NCBI GenBank assembly: GCA_021432605.1
Contig: MU271143.1
Span: forward strand, 3,729,277 to 3,793,276
Origin: Coniochaeta sp. PMI_546
Taxonomy: Eukaryota; Ascomycota; Sordariomycetes; Coniochaetales; Coniochaetaceae
Direction of reading: 5' to 3'
Length of the DNA: 64,000 bases
How positions within the stretch are numbered: the first letter of the stretch is position 1; each line of letters starts with the position of its first letter. This document shows, piece by piece, positions 44,342 through 55,155 of this stretch. The notes beneath the pieces are model-generated. The model had not been told where the DNA came from and made no database searches. It worked only from the letters and a program-made list of their open reading frames with translations. The translations under genes and the position numbers were made by a program.

Positions 44342-45333
44342 ATGGCGGACGAACGACCGCGCTTCGTTTTCTACGACTATCAACCGTCTATGGTGGCAGC
44401 GGTGATATTTATCATAGGGTTTGGAATATCGTTATTGGTCCATCTGGTGCAGCTATCACGAAGGCGGACATGGTTCATGATTCCGTTTGCTCTGGGATGT
44501 TTCTGTGAGTTCCGCCACCTTCGAATTCCGTCTCGCATAAGCTCTTCTAATCCCTTGTTTCACATAGTCGAGGCGATCGGATTCGTCGGTCGAGCCATGT
44601 CGTCAGCTGAGTCCCCTGACTTCACCAAGAATCCGTACATCATTCAGTCAACCCTTCTTCTGCTTGGTCCCACACTGCTCGCTGCATCCATCTATATGAT
44701 TCTCGGCCGCCTGATCGTGCTGCTGGAGGCTGAGTCGTACTCCATGATCCGACCCAGGTGGTTGACCAAGGTTTTCGTCCTGGGAGATGTTCTGTCATTT
44801 TTCGTGCAGGGAGGAGGTAAGCTTTCCTTCTGATCGAGTCCGGCAAGCGTTCTGTCGGGTCTAGTAGCACGGAAAGAAGCTGACGGTGAAGTGCAGGAGC
44901 CGGCATGTTAACTCAGGCAAAAACGGAGGATAATGTTCGGCTCGGCGAAAACATCATTACCGGTGGCCTAGCTATCCAGATCCTCTTCTTTGGATTCTTC
45001 ATTGTCGTCACCCTCGTCTTCCACATGAGGATGTTCAAGCGGCCCACAAAGAATTACTACCACGCTGATATTCCCTGGAACCGACTGCTCCTGGTTCTGT
45101 ACATGTCCAGTATACTGATCATGATCCGATCGGTATACCGCGTTGCGGAATATGTGATGGGCAGCGACAGCGAGTTGAAGTCCAAAGAGATCTACCTGTA
45201 CTGCGCCGACGCGCTACCAATGTTGTTGGTGGTGCTCATCCATAACCTTTACCACCCAAGCCAAGTTTTGGTGGCGAAAGGAAGTGATCACGAGTCTATC
45301 ACCAGCTTGGATGCTTTCGGCCCTGGGCATTGA
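44342..45333 (+). CDS. RTA1-like lipid-translocating/7-TM protein
   Basis: Exons 44342-44504, 44568-44816 and 44897-45333 give 282 aa with seven hydrophobic segments. Family hallmarks: FYDYQPSMVAAVIFIIGFG, FEAIGFVGRAMSS after the first splice, QSTLLLLGPTLLAASIYMILGRLI, VLGDVLSFFVQGGGAG across the second splice, and the late pair RSVYRVAEYVMG with LYCADALPMLL. The RTA1 family includes yeast Rta1, Rsb1 and Pug1, plasma-membrane proteins linked to resistance to amphipathic compounds and to sphingoid base or porphyrin movement. The second intron's acceptor at 44896 follows a CTGAC branch site. Start chosen at MADERPRF; an upstream in-frame extension lacks an ATG. Confidence 0.92.
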
Positions 45334-45965
45334 TGCAGAGCCAGGGATCCTTATATATCTATCTTCTGTGTGGCTGGTCGAAACGATCTCTCCTATGTCA
45401 AAAGGAGCTCAAATCCGAAGTGTTATTGGTACCATGCACCATCGCCTCACAAACAACAACTGGTCATGTAAGCGCGTGGTTCTTACCCATTTCAAATACG
45501 TCCACACGGCGTATCGAGCCTACGGCGGGCATACACTTAAACATGAAGGCAAGCCAAACGGGACTACTGGAAACAGGTTTCAGCCATCACAGATTCCAAA
45601 CCCACGGCGTTTACTGCAACCACACACCTTCGAGAATGATACGACAATATCGAATAGAACGCTGACGGCGTTTGGTACAGGCGCGAAGCACGTAACACGC
45701 TCTCGCAAGTTTTGTTTGTTTAGTCATGGTGCGGCTAGACTCGTCCCTGTCTGACTTCGGCCTCATCAGTGACGAAGAGCCTGGACCAAACCTTGACTCT
45801 CAAATTTTCAGCTGCAGCAATTAGTCTCGGCGGTGCGGTCATTTTACTGGGTTCAAGACGTCGATATTGTTTCCAATGCTATTGTTTTTCAACATTATAG
45901 ATGTATGAATCCATTGATTGGAAGACTTTGAGCCCCATCAGGTCTTTGATATATCCCCCTCAAAA
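45334..45965. other. 632-bp convergent intergenic region
   Basis: Between RTA1-like (plus) and UNC93-like (minus) 3' ends; frames seen here have no family motifs. Confidence 0.55.
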
Positions 45966-47456
45966 TTACTGTTGCGCAGCCAACCCCGGGCCAGCCTTAC
46001 CCTTTGCTAGCTTCTCCCTCTCATCAGACGTGATGAATTGGCTGGCAATGGTAGCCTCCTCATCACTATTCTGTGCGTCAGCGGCAGCGGCCAGCTTGTC
46101 GGTTTCGACGGGTACGTGATTTCGCATGGCGACCCACGTGGGGACGACAGCAAGACCAAGAAGGATCGTGTTCACGGCCAGGGGTACCCTGCCACCGTAC
46201 CAGTTGCGCGTGTTCAGGCCGAAGCTGACGGCCTGCGCGAAGCTCTCCTGGCCACGCAGGATACCCGCGAAGCGGCTGAGCTCGGAGATGTTGTCGGTCT
46301 TGGTCGCCATGAAGTAGTACATCCAGTTCTGCAGCGCCTGCTGCGAGAAACTCCACAGGACGATGACGAAGAAGCCCTCGACGAAACCTCGGGCGTCAGT
46401 CCAGTCCCAGGCGGGCGGGCTGGCGGTGTACTTCTCCTGAATGACCCAGCCGTAGGTCCACGACAGGACGTGCAGGGCGACGACGTAGTAGAAGCCGAAC
46501 TCAATGCGTCTCTTGACGGCGAGGCCCTTGTAATCGAGCAGGGTGCTGATAATCTGCGACGAGGCGAGGGTCGCGAAGTTGCCGGCGAAGCCGATCAGCG
46601 CGCGGGCGCGGACGCTGAAATAGTAGACCGTGAAGTTGCCGCTGTACTGGTTGAAGTAAGCCGCCCAGAAGACCGGGAGCAAGAGCAGGATGTCCTTGCG
46701 CTTGCACACATTCCACAGCGCCTTGAATTCGGCCCTGAAGCTCGTCTCTGCCTTGACAACGACCTTGGATCCGTCCGAGCGCTGCACCTTCTCAGGCGGA
46801 GACAGGAGGAGAGCCACCGGGGCGGCGAGGCACTGCAGGGCCACGAAAATGAGATACGTCTTTGGGTCTATCTTGCCTTTGGTCTTGGCGGATCCGCTGT
46901 GGTTGAGACCGAGCACGATGGCGCCTCCGATGAGGGGACCGCCTGTTCGGAACCAAAGCCAGATGTTCATGTACTTGCCGCGCTTGCCCGGCTCCGGGTA
47001 GCCGAGCGCGACGGTGCCCTCGGACGCCCAGAAGAGACCGGCCGAAACGCCGCAGGTTACGGCGCCGACCAGGACAAGCCACTCGTTGCCCCACCGGTTG
47101 TTGCAGTAGAGACCCGCCGCGTAGACAGGGTACCCGACGGCGCCGAGGCACAGGGTCCAGGAGAGACCGATGCGGTTGGAGATGGGGCCGCCAAAGAGGC
47201 AGAGGAAACCCATCAGGCCGAAGACGAGGGCGTTGGCAGCGTTGACGAGGTACGGCGATTCGGCGCCGCCGGCGCCGAGGGAGCTCATGGCGTTCCACAG
47301 GCCGGGGGCCAGAAAGCCGACGGCCCCGATGACGAAGGCATTGAACAGGGTGGTCCGGAACCACGTGCGCTTCTGCGGGTGGGAGTACGTAGAGTCGGCG
47401 ACGGAAGAGGCGTGTACCTCCGCATCTTTTGGCGTGGACGTCGTTGTATCTGCCAT
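45966..47456 (-). CDS. UNC93-like major facilitator superfamily transporter
   Basis: Single exon, 496 aa, with about eleven or twelve hydrophobic segments. Features of the fungal UNC93/DUF895 group: LFNAFVIGAVGFLAPGLWNAMSSLGAGG near the start, SNRIGLSWTLCLGAVGYPVYAAGLYCNN, and FWASEGTVALGYPEPGKRGKYMNIWLWFR, with a central cytosolic loop (KVQRSDGSKVVVKAE) and PVFWAAYFNQYSGNFTVYYFSVRAR opening the second half. Substrate is unknown for fungal members. The antisense strand is also open for 491 codons, a consequence of strong third-position GC. Confidence 0.92.
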   Translation of the reverse strand: MADTTTSTPKDAEVHASSVADSTYSHPQKRTWFRTTLFNAFVIGAVGFLAPGLWNAMSSLGAGGAESPYLVNAANALVFGLMGFLCLFGGPISNRIGLSWTLCLGAVGYPVYAAGLYCNNRWGNEWLVLVGAVTCGVSAGLFWASEGTVALGYPEPGKRGKYMNIWLWFRTGGPLIGGAIVLGLNHSGSAKTKGKIDPKTYLIFVALQCLAAPVALLLSPPEKVQRSDGSKVVVKAETSFRAEFKALWNVCKRKDILLLLPVFWAAYFNQYSGNFTVYYFSVRARALIGFAGNFATLASSQIISTLLDYKGLAVKRRIEFGFYYVVALHVLSWTYGWVIQEKYTASPPAWDWTDARGFVEGFFVIVLWSFSQQALQNWMYYFMATKTDNISELSRFAGILRGQESFAQAVSFGLNTRNWYGGRVPLAVNTILLGLAVVPTWVAMRNHVPVETDKLAAAADAQNSDEEATIASQFITSDEREKLAKGKAGPGLAAQQ

Positions 47457-49143
47457 TTTAGACTATTACCTGGTGCAGCTAAGACCAGCCTTTCCCGAGA
47501 AACGATCCAATAATTAGTCGGGCCAAGAGTAACGGCGTATGAGACGAATGCGCCAAGGACGACGGCGGACGTTTATATACATTCTCAACTCTCAATGCAG
47601 ATATTTCGTTTTGATGCTGAGGACGAGATCCAGGTCAGATCCGAATTCTGAGGTGTCAGAAGTGGAATCCTCATTGTCCAGGACAATGGCGACATCGTCT
47701 AAACAAGGTATTAACGGGACTATTATTACACAGAAAAATAGAAGACTCCAACCAGAGTGTTATGGTTCTTGAGGATTTTTCTTCGCCGATCCACATCACG
47801 CCATCAGTTGGCGGGTAGTACTAGGTCCATCAAGGCAGGAGACATCGCAGTCAGTGGAGCCTACCAGTTGCTTTCGGATTTTTCATGCGAAGGATTCGAG
47901 GACAGAAGCACTTTTCTTGCTACTCCCGGTGCAAAGCCGTTGATGATGCTGCAGCTGACGGCGACGTGCATGGCTTGCTGTGCCCCGAGGACCTGGATAT
48001 CGCCAGCATTCGACTATTGCCACGTGACGCTCCCTAGCCGTGGGAAAACCATTAATGCATGGTGCCAGTAGCAGATGTCACGTTCGGAATATGTGCCGGA
48101 ACTTATCTCGAGGAAGGCCCACCAATCACTCTGTCTTATGTTGCAAATCTCCGAGAAAAAATCTCTCGAAGCCCGAGAAGGTGTTGTGTTGGCGTGGCAA
48201 GAAAAGCTCTACGGTTGCTCGCCGAGGTGGCCAAGGTGTGTTCCGCATTCTAGATACACCAGTGCCACCGTGAGATATTGCGTGTCACAATTGGTACCCA
48301 TAGGACTTGAGAAAGTGAGCTCAAGAAATCCTACTCCCTCGGAGGATGCAGACTCGTCCTTCGCGTCTCTGATGAGTGAGTCCAGACGGCTGTCGCTTCT
48401 ATGTCCCATGAGGGCCAACAGTACGGCTCGCTGTGTGCCTCCAAGGCCCCTATACCGTACAACTAGCACCCATGTTTGGTGAGTGACAAGGACTATTTTC
48501 AGTGCCATCTGATTTGCATCACAAATAGGGTGTACAGCATGATTTTCAGACATTGTTTGATTGTATCTTCAGACCTCGGGAAATGCTCGTCTGCGTTTCA
48601 TCGATCCTCCCCAACGTCACAATCCACACACCGTCATCATATTCTCTTGCAGTACAGTCAGGCAGGGCTGTCCAGGTACTGCCAGAGACCAGAAACACTT
48701 TCAGAGTTTTCCTCTCATATGTCGCAAGGTCGTTAAGCCTATCAAGTTTGAGCATATAAAAGACCATCTGCCCTTGTGTTCAGTACTCCATGGCGTTTTC
48801 CTCTTGACACACTCTTTCATCTAGCTCTCTGTGTCTAGTTACCGGAAGCAGAGAATGCAAGCTTGATCACACTCGCCGGCGACTCTCCCAAGTAAGGGCG
48901 GTCGCAAGAGAGATCACTCTCTCCCTTCTTCCTACTCCTTTCAGTGTATATGCCATGCACAACATTTCCCCTAAAAGACGAGAAAGCGTCAATGATGGTG
49001 TATTGTACACGCCTGTCTATAGGTGTCAATGAGGTTGGAGGTGGGAAGGAGGTGATCTCGGTCCTGGGGCTTCACATACCGATAGGAAAAGACGTTCCGC
49101 TATGGATCAGAACTTGCCACTGGTGATCCCGGAAGACAATCTT
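47457..49143. other. 1.7 kb without a recognised gene
   Basis: UNC93-like promoter side. Several frames of 60-135 codons overlap on both strands around 48040-48770 but none has a family motif or a coherent splice pattern. A small unrecognised gene cannot be excluded. Confidence 0.5.
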
Positions 49144-49816
49144 TCAGGTTGAAGAGATCACAAAGACGGCAACAAACAAGAGAACAAACGGTACTGTACC
49201 GTCGGGCAGTCCCTGACCAAGTACCGGCTTCGCAAGGTCGACGCTGATGTATGCCGCAGGCACCCCGATCAAGGGCCCCAGGCCCGGATAGCTGGATGTG
49301 TATAGTCGATAGACGCTGCAAGAGGCCACTGCTCTAAAGACAGACCCGACGATGTACCCTAGAATCTGGGCATCCGGGTTTCCGCCAACGGGCTGCCCGA
49401 TCATGGATTCGATGATGCGATATCCCCTACCAGGTTCGCTTCTGCGGCGGCTAATGCGGCAGAGACGAGGTTGACGATGAGAACGTTCGGGTTCAGAAAT
49501 GGGACTAGCGTGGCAAACACGAGCTGAGATACCAAGGTGATCTGTGGACTCCAGTCGGCCTCGCCCAGCGCCCGTATGCCTACGACAGTCATGAACAACG
49601 ACAGCAGGATCGCCATGAGAATACAGAACCATCGAAACACGGATCGAAACAAAACATACACCACATTGGTGCAAATGACGATAGAATCAAGAAAAGCAAT
49701 TCCGAGCAGAACCGGGGTCGAAGCACTTACTCTTGCTTTGGGAAGCAACGGCCACGGAAAGCAGTAGAGCAGAGGGTCGTCGGTAGTTGAGCTTTCCAGC
49801 TACGGGGTATCCTCAT
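49144..49816 (-). CDS. hypothetical membrane protein, gene model tentative
   Basis: The sequence codes for several membrane helices on this strand: VLLGIAFLDSIVICTNVVYVLF, WFCILMAILLSLFMTVV, ILGYIVGSVFRAVAS and VPFVLLFVAVFVIS. No ATG precedes the first helix in its own frame. A model with a 13-nt first exon (49816-49804), exon 49735-49431 and exon 49365-49144 is in frame throughout (179 aa, introns of 68 and 65 nt), with the second intron also resolving a frame change near 49431. A competing donor (GTAAGTGCT) lies just inside exon 2. I do not recognise the family; the locus could also be a degraded gene. Confidence 0.45.
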
Positions 49817-50511
49817 CTCTGCTGGATAGCGCTGGGGTGACTGACGGAGATTTGATTTACGTCGTAGCGCTGTCTACCTGCCACCTGGAAGTGAAGATGG
49901 GACGGAAGGAGTTAGACGCCGAGCCAGACTAGATTCATCACGGCGTCTACCATCAAGCCAGACAAGCTAACCCACATAATCCATGCTCGCCTGCCGGATT
50001 CCCAATCATCAATCAGGCCCGGCGCCCAGCCTTTCTTCTTTTGCTAGCAGGCCGCTGGTACGCACATTCAGCAAGTGGACAGAAGCTTAAAAACCAGGTA
50101 GACCTAAAGATCCTAAATAGGGAACGGCTTGTTGCAACCGAGGGATCACAGCCCTCTCAATCCTTTTCAGCTACACTTACATCACGGGGACGGTTCTGGA
50201 CAACAATTTTAATTCAAGAAGTATCATCAACCCTGGGTCAGATAGAGGCTACCCCGCTGGTGCAAAGGCACCTGAACGCCATGTGGCTACTCATCTACAG
50301 CCCTAGGTGGTACTTACTCCAAGCATCTCCATTCAACACTTTGCATATATGTGAGGCAAGGTATGCTTCCGGACTAGGATACCGTTGCCCATGACACTGG
50401 GCGGTTGTTTCTCAGAATATCAGTCTACAGAACATACTGGATCTAGACGTATAGACCTGAATGCTTCGGCCAGAAAACCATGGAAGTTGGTTTATTGAAG
50501 TCAAAGGCCCG
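49817..50511. other. 695-bp intergenic region
   Basis: Upstream of the tentative membrane gene and 3' of the SMP-30 gene. A 117-codon plus-strand frame (50041-50394) shows no family features. Confidence 0.5.
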
Positions 50512-51918
50512 TCATATCGCCAAGAGGTTGGTAACGTCACCAGGCTTCAGCATCCACAGCGTTTGTTCGGCACAAATAAACAGCTCACCCTCCCTGCCCC
50601 AGCTCAAGGTTGATACCGGAGCTGTTTTTTTAAGCACTTGGTCAGCAAATAGAAACGGGAAATAACAGTTCATGGTGCTGTTCACTCACCGGGAACAGTG
50701 ACTACTCCTAGCAAAGTGCCGCCTGGACTCCAGATCTCGACACCGTCACCGCAGCCGGCAAAGATGTTGCCCTTCTTGTCGCATATGATGCCTCTAGGTA
50801 TTCCGGTTGCAGCTCGGGCGAATAGCCGCTTGCCGGAAAGGAAAGGGGCGCCGGAGCGGGTTACGACGTCGAATGCGTAAATACCCGCCGTCCTTGATGG
50901 GCGGATGTGGTTAGCTACTGCAAGAGAGGCAATCAACGACCAGAAAAAGAGACAGCCACCTACAAAGTCTCCACAACTGCTCCACCATCAGGTTTGACCG
51001 GGTTGGTGTCGGTGACATACACCGTCTCCCCGTCCGGCGATAACGCAATGCCCCATGGGCTTCTTACATCGTCCGACATGATCCTGAGCCCAGTCCCGAT
51101 GCCGTATCTCCAGATAGCAGCTGGCAAGGTAGGTGGTCTCCGAAATCCTGCCTCAAACCCACGACTCCCTCCATCGAGGAACCAGAACGACGTGCCGTCA
51201 TGTTCACTAGCTTCACGGACGACAACAGCACACAAGGATCCGAATCCAGTTCCGAGCCAATTTGTCACCACGGGCTCCGGTGCTTTCCCAGCCGGCATCC
51301 GAAAGACACCCCCGGGCGCGGACAGGTTCCCCTGCGAGCAGTAGATCACCCCCCGCGCGGCGCCGCCATGGCTGTAGGGCACGGCACCCGCTGGCATGGG
51401 CATGCTTGGAGGGGGCCGGAGCTTCGACCAGGTGGCCGACTTCACTTCTCCGCTGCCGTTACGGAGCAGCCTTACTCTGGAGATCAGGATGACGGGGTTT
51501 TGGGAGGGGTCGACGGGTTGGAGCAGGTCGGACGTAATGAACAGTTCGTCGTCCTGGGGGACGTAGGCACAGCCACCGTAGAAGAAGGGGTTCTTGGACG
51601 TCTCTGCTGAGGAGAGGAGGAGGGAGAATTGCTGCTCCGCACCGAGGATGTGGTCAAGAGAGGGATGGTATCTAGCTATGGAGATCCTTGTGCCGGCATA
51701 GGCTGATTTGTCGGAGATGTGACTGAATGGATCAGATAGGTGTAATGTGTTCGTAAGTGTTTGAAAGGAGGATACCTTTCTGAAGTCCCTCTTGCAATCG
51801 TCTCAAAGTTGTAATCCTGTCGCTCGGTGAGCGATAGCAATGCAATGAGGTGGACGAGAGAGCTTACCTTAGCCTGGCACCTACCTTCGAGGAGGATATC
51901 GGAAGTGACCGATGCCAT
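50512..51918 (-). CDS. SMP-30/gluconolactonase/LRE family beta-propeller
   Basis: Five exons, 51918-51868, 51816-51776, 51722-50964, 50892-50690 and 50621-50512, give 387 aa. Visible motifs: NPFFYGGCAYVPQDDELFITSDLL near the start, GGAARGVIYCSQGN, SPWGIALSPDGETVYVTDT (metal-site Asp region), IPRGIICDKKGNIFAGCGDGVEIWSPGG, and a last blade SWGREGELFICAEQ. These are typical of fungal lactonase-like proteins that hydrolyse sugar acid or other lactones. No signal peptide is evident from this start. The short first two exons join in frame but the N terminus could be refined. It is divergent from the cyclotransferase gene across 427 bp. Confidence 0.9.
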
Positions 51919-52345
51919 TTTGAGGCTGCTTCACGACAATTACTTGCCGAGTGGATTACAGATCTGGATAGACAGTATGCTCTTTAGGAGCTCGTCTATG
52001 AATGATCCTCAAAGGCTACCTAGATATACTCTAGGTGGGGTGGTCACCTGACAGTTAGCTTCGCTGATCACTTCTTTACCATAGTAGGTTTCAGCCTTCA
52101 GCCATTCAAGCCAACATGTCGTTATTTCCGTCCAGCTTAACTCTAAATAAAGCCAAACTTCAACAAGAAATCAGGTGGGAGCAATCGGTAGTCGCTTTCT
52201 TAGGGTTAGGGTTAAGTGCCTTGGGCATTCCACTGTCCCAAAGCATATAAGTACTCCAAGAGGTGCCACCCAGCAACACTCCCAAACACTTACGATCTTC
52301 CTCATAAACCTGGCGGATCGCGTCTCTCAGACCAACAATCTCAAC
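51919..52345. promoter_or_regulatory. divergent promoter with telomere-type repeat
   Basis: 427 bp between the SMP-30 gene and the cyclotransferase-like gene. Contains an interstitial telomere-like run at 52200-52214. Confidence 0.55.
52200..52214 (+). repeat. interstitial (TTAGGG)2 telomere-like repeat
   Basis: The sequence TTAGGGTTAGGGTTA lies 132 bp upstream of the cyclotransferase-like start. Two TTAGGG units are the usual fungal telomere unit; within promoters such units can be sites for Tbf1-like Myb proteins. Role here is inferred only. Confidence 0.6.
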
Positions 52346-52834
52346 ATGTCGAGGTCACCGAAGCCACTATTCATCTACGGCACGCTACGCGCGCTGCCCC
52401 TTCTGGCATGGGCCCTGACCGGCGAAGCCACCCAGGTGGATGCTATCAAGGGAATGCTGCATAAAGCCACGGTCTCCGGCTACAGACGGTGTGCTCTGCA
52501 CGGCTGTGACTATCCTGCGGCCATCAAAGATGAGAATTCATCTATCGACGGATATGTTCTTCTCCTAGAAACAACCTCACAGCGTAAGAAACTGGACGAT
52601 TTCGAAGGAGAAGTCTACAAGGTAATACCAGTTACCGCTTCCATCGCCAAAGACTCGGAAGACGACAAGCAAGAAGAAGAGACAATCGAGGTCGACATGT
52701 ATGTCTGGGATGGTGACATGACAAATGTATCGCCAGAGCCTTGGGAGTTGGAACTATTCATCGCAGACCGGCTGGATGATTGGCTCTGTCTCTTTGATGG
52801 GATGGAACTGGTGGGAAGCAGCGAAGATGTCTAG
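52346..52834 (+). CDS. gamma-glutamylcyclotransferase/AIG2-like protein
   Basis: Single exon, 162 aa from ATG 52346. The family start is LFIYGTLRALPLLAWALTG, followed by ATVSGYRRCALHGCDYPAAI and IDGYVLLLETTSQRKKLDDFEGEVYKVIPV, in which the Glu of FEGEVY is the usual catalytic acid of the GGCT fold. Family members release 5-oxoproline from gamma-glutamyl amines or peptides. The next gene, 188 bp downstream on the same strand, is an amidoligase, an ATP-grasp/glutamine-synthetase-fold type enzyme that would form amide bonds; the pair could make and trim the same gamma-glutamyl or peptide linkage (inference). Confidence 0.9.
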   Translation: MSRSPKPLFIYGTLRALPLLAWALTGEATQVDAIKGMLHKATVSGYRRCALHGCDYPAAIKDENSSIDGYVLLLETTSQRKKLDDFEGEVYKVIPVTASIAKDSEDDKQEEETIEVDMYVWDGDMTNVSPEPWELELFIADRLDDWLCLFDGMELVGSSEDV

Positions 52835-53022
52835 GCGCTTTCTCCCTTCAGTAAGTACCGACCTTGTCTCCAGATGGCAGAAGCTCCTCCAATTTACAAG
52901 AGCCACCTCTAATTCGAGTGCAGCAACCACACGACAAAAGAAGAAAAAATGTCATCTCGGCCCGTTTGTTCCTCACCCAACGGCTCAATTAAAAGCACTC
53001 TCAAAAACGCCCAACAACGACC

Positions 53023-54087
53023 ATGCCCTTCTCAATTGGCCTCGAGATTGAGGGTATCGCCTTAGCAAGAGCTTCATCACCCACTCCTCTCCCTTCAAGG
53101 CTGGAGGATCAGCTCTCGCTTGTGGCCGACGCACTCCAAGACGCCGGCATCCTTTCCCGCGTCTACATCCCCAGCTCCACTCGAGGCAGCGGCCCAAACT
53201 ACGATATCTGGAACATCACCACCGACGCTACCATCAGCGAGTTAACATCCGACTCCGAGTCGGATCTCTCGGCATTCAAGACACGATTCGGGGTCGAGCT
53301 CATCTCCCCGGTTTTCGACATCGTCAGCGACGAATGGAAGGGCATCCTGGATCTTGCGCTCAAGTCAATCGGCGACGTGGTCAAGTGGAAGGCAAACTGC
53401 AGCACCGGCCTCCACGTCCACCTCGGACATGTTAAGGGCGCACCGGGATTCAGCTTGGAGGAGGTGAAGAGAGTGGCAATCTTTTATTGCCGCTTCGAAG
53501 GTATGAGAGATCAAACAGATCAAATATAGGTATGCCCCGCGATGGACGCTAACTTGGGAGAATCAGATGCCATTGACGAGTTTCACCCTATGCATCGCCA
53601 GCTCGACAATGACAATATCTTGTCTAATCGACACAACAACCTCCTCGAAGCGTCATGTCTTTCCGACGTCTACTCCATCATCCGGGCTGCACCAGACATG
53701 GCAACTTTGTGCAGCATCATGAACTATACCGAGGGTAGCGAGAGATACGATGGCTACGGCGATTCCCGCTTTTTCAAGGTTCGTTTTATGATTGCCTGCC
53801 GATGGTAGATCATGAGCTACCACTTGATTAGCTGTCGTTGGCGCTCAATACATGGAACTAATTATGAACTTTGGTAGGTGAACTTCACCTCGCTCCAGAA
53901 GCACGGCACCATCGAATTTCGGCAACACGAGGGGACAACCGCACCAGAGGACATTATCAAATGGATTCGCTTCATTGTCGTCTTTGTCGACTTCGCTCTC
54001 ACCGCCCCGCTGGACGTCATCACCGCATCTGGTGAGACATTTGAGGATATGGCGCGCTTGATTGGACGGTGGAAGACGAGAGATTAG
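53023..54087 (+). CDS. putative amidoligase (amidoligase_2 family)
   Basis: Exons 53023-53500, 53567-53778 and 53878-54087 give 299 aa. The family plan is clear: FSIGLEIEGIAL at the N terminus, GVELISPVF in the middle, STGLHVHLGH (127-136) with the metal-binding His pair, and GTIEFRQHEGT (240-250) near the end. Amidoligase_2 proteins share the glutamine synthetase/gamma-glutamylcysteine ligase fold and are predicted to form amide bonds with ATP; fungal members are uncharacterised. The exon-exon joins are at Gly-containing codons 160 and after Lys230 and keep frame. It starts 188 bp after the cyclotransferase-like gene. Confidence 0.93.
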
Positions 54088-54291
54088 GGGATCGCAGAGA
54101 TGAGTTCGGTTAGAAACACAAACAAAAGGCCACGGCATAGTTCTTCCAGCGGTCCAGATCTCAACTGATTTCGAGCGAGCTTTTCGTGCCCAACGGTACT
54201 CTTGTCATTAACCGTCGTCTATATATGTACACTGGCCCAACGCGCGCCGCATGATGCTTGTCCTTGGGAGTTGTTGATACATAGTCCGCCC

Positions 54292-54698
54292 CTAATGCTT
54301 CGTCTTCTTATCGTCCGCTTCCGCTTGGTCCAAGAATTTCCTTTGCACGCAGTCAGTATTAAAGCCGCGAAATAGAGGAATATGGCTCGGGAGTATCGTA
54401 CTTGATGAAGTCGGCCTCGTCCGAGCTCGATGCGTTGATTGGGGGAGTCGCGGCGGGCGCCTTGCTTGGGCCGCTGAGCGCAGCGTAGCTTCCACCGAAG
54501 ATGGTTGCGAGGACAGCCATGGACAGCTAGACATCTCTTACAGTCAGTAACCAGGTCTCAATGGCTCGGTAACAAAGGTCCACGAGCTCCAGTGCCATCC
54601 TTCAAAACAGAAGTCTCGGCGCGGAGACGACGGAGACAGGGGGAACTAACGTAGTGCGAGCCGACCTGACGGCCAAAGATGTTGTAGTACTGGACCAT
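54292..54698 (-). CDS. ATP19: ATP synthase subunit k (Atp19-like), mitochondrial
   Basis: Three exons, 54698-54651, 54526-54402 and 54340-54292, give 73 aa, the size of yeast Atp19. The sequence starts MVQYYNIFGRQVGSHY, which is the family signature, continues through a single membrane helix (MAVLATIFGGSYAAL), and ends FLDQAEADDKKTKH. Subunit k sits in the inner membrane at the dimer interface of F1Fo ATP synthase. The first intron is 124 nt, long for this window. Too small to be caught from open frames alone. Confidence 0.93.
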
Positions 54699-55155
54699 GG
54701 TGAATGAACGGAGAGGCCGGGCTAGTGACGTGTGCGGGAGGATGGGCGATTGGAGGGAGAGATCGGGCTGTTTAGATCGTGGATTCTTTGAAAACGGCTC
54801 AATCGACCTGCGAAGCCATCCAGAGCCAAAATTCCGAGATCTCGGCCTCAGGCATGAATCATGGCCAAAGCTCGACAGGGTCCCACCTCTCTTGTGGTTC
54901 GTTTGCTCGGCTACGCTACGGTAGCGCGATAAGATACCGAATGCGAATATCGTTGTAAACATGATCCGACGTCACTCTCTGCCATGGAAGCTTCGTACTA
55001 ATCGCAATCTGTGATCTATCCCGGGAATTCCCATCTCTCTCTGTGCTCTCTCTCAGTCGCAAGCAACTTCCAACCTCCCCCAATCTCTCTCCCGACACAC
55101 CTCACCTCATAAACCCCCCTTAAAGAAGCTCCAAACAACCATCCGACAGCCCATC
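54699..55155. promoter_or_regulatory. divergent promoter of two mitochondrial genes
   Basis: 457 bp between the ATP synthase subunit k gene and the MTFP1-like gene. A pyrimidine-rich CT/CTCT stretch lies at 55021-55095 just before the MTFP1-like start. Shared use by two inner-membrane genes suggests co-regulation. Confidence 0.55.

Noticed and set aside
46038-47513. 491-codon plus-strand frame
   Set aside because: Antisense of the UNC93-like gene; acidic low-complexity composition typical of a shadow frame.
48040-48770. Several overlapping frames of 60-135 codons
   Set aside because: No motifs and no coherent splice model; kept as unannotated intergenic DNA.
50041-50394. 117-codon plus-strand frame
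   Set aside because: Composition and content do not resemble a protein family; likely chance.
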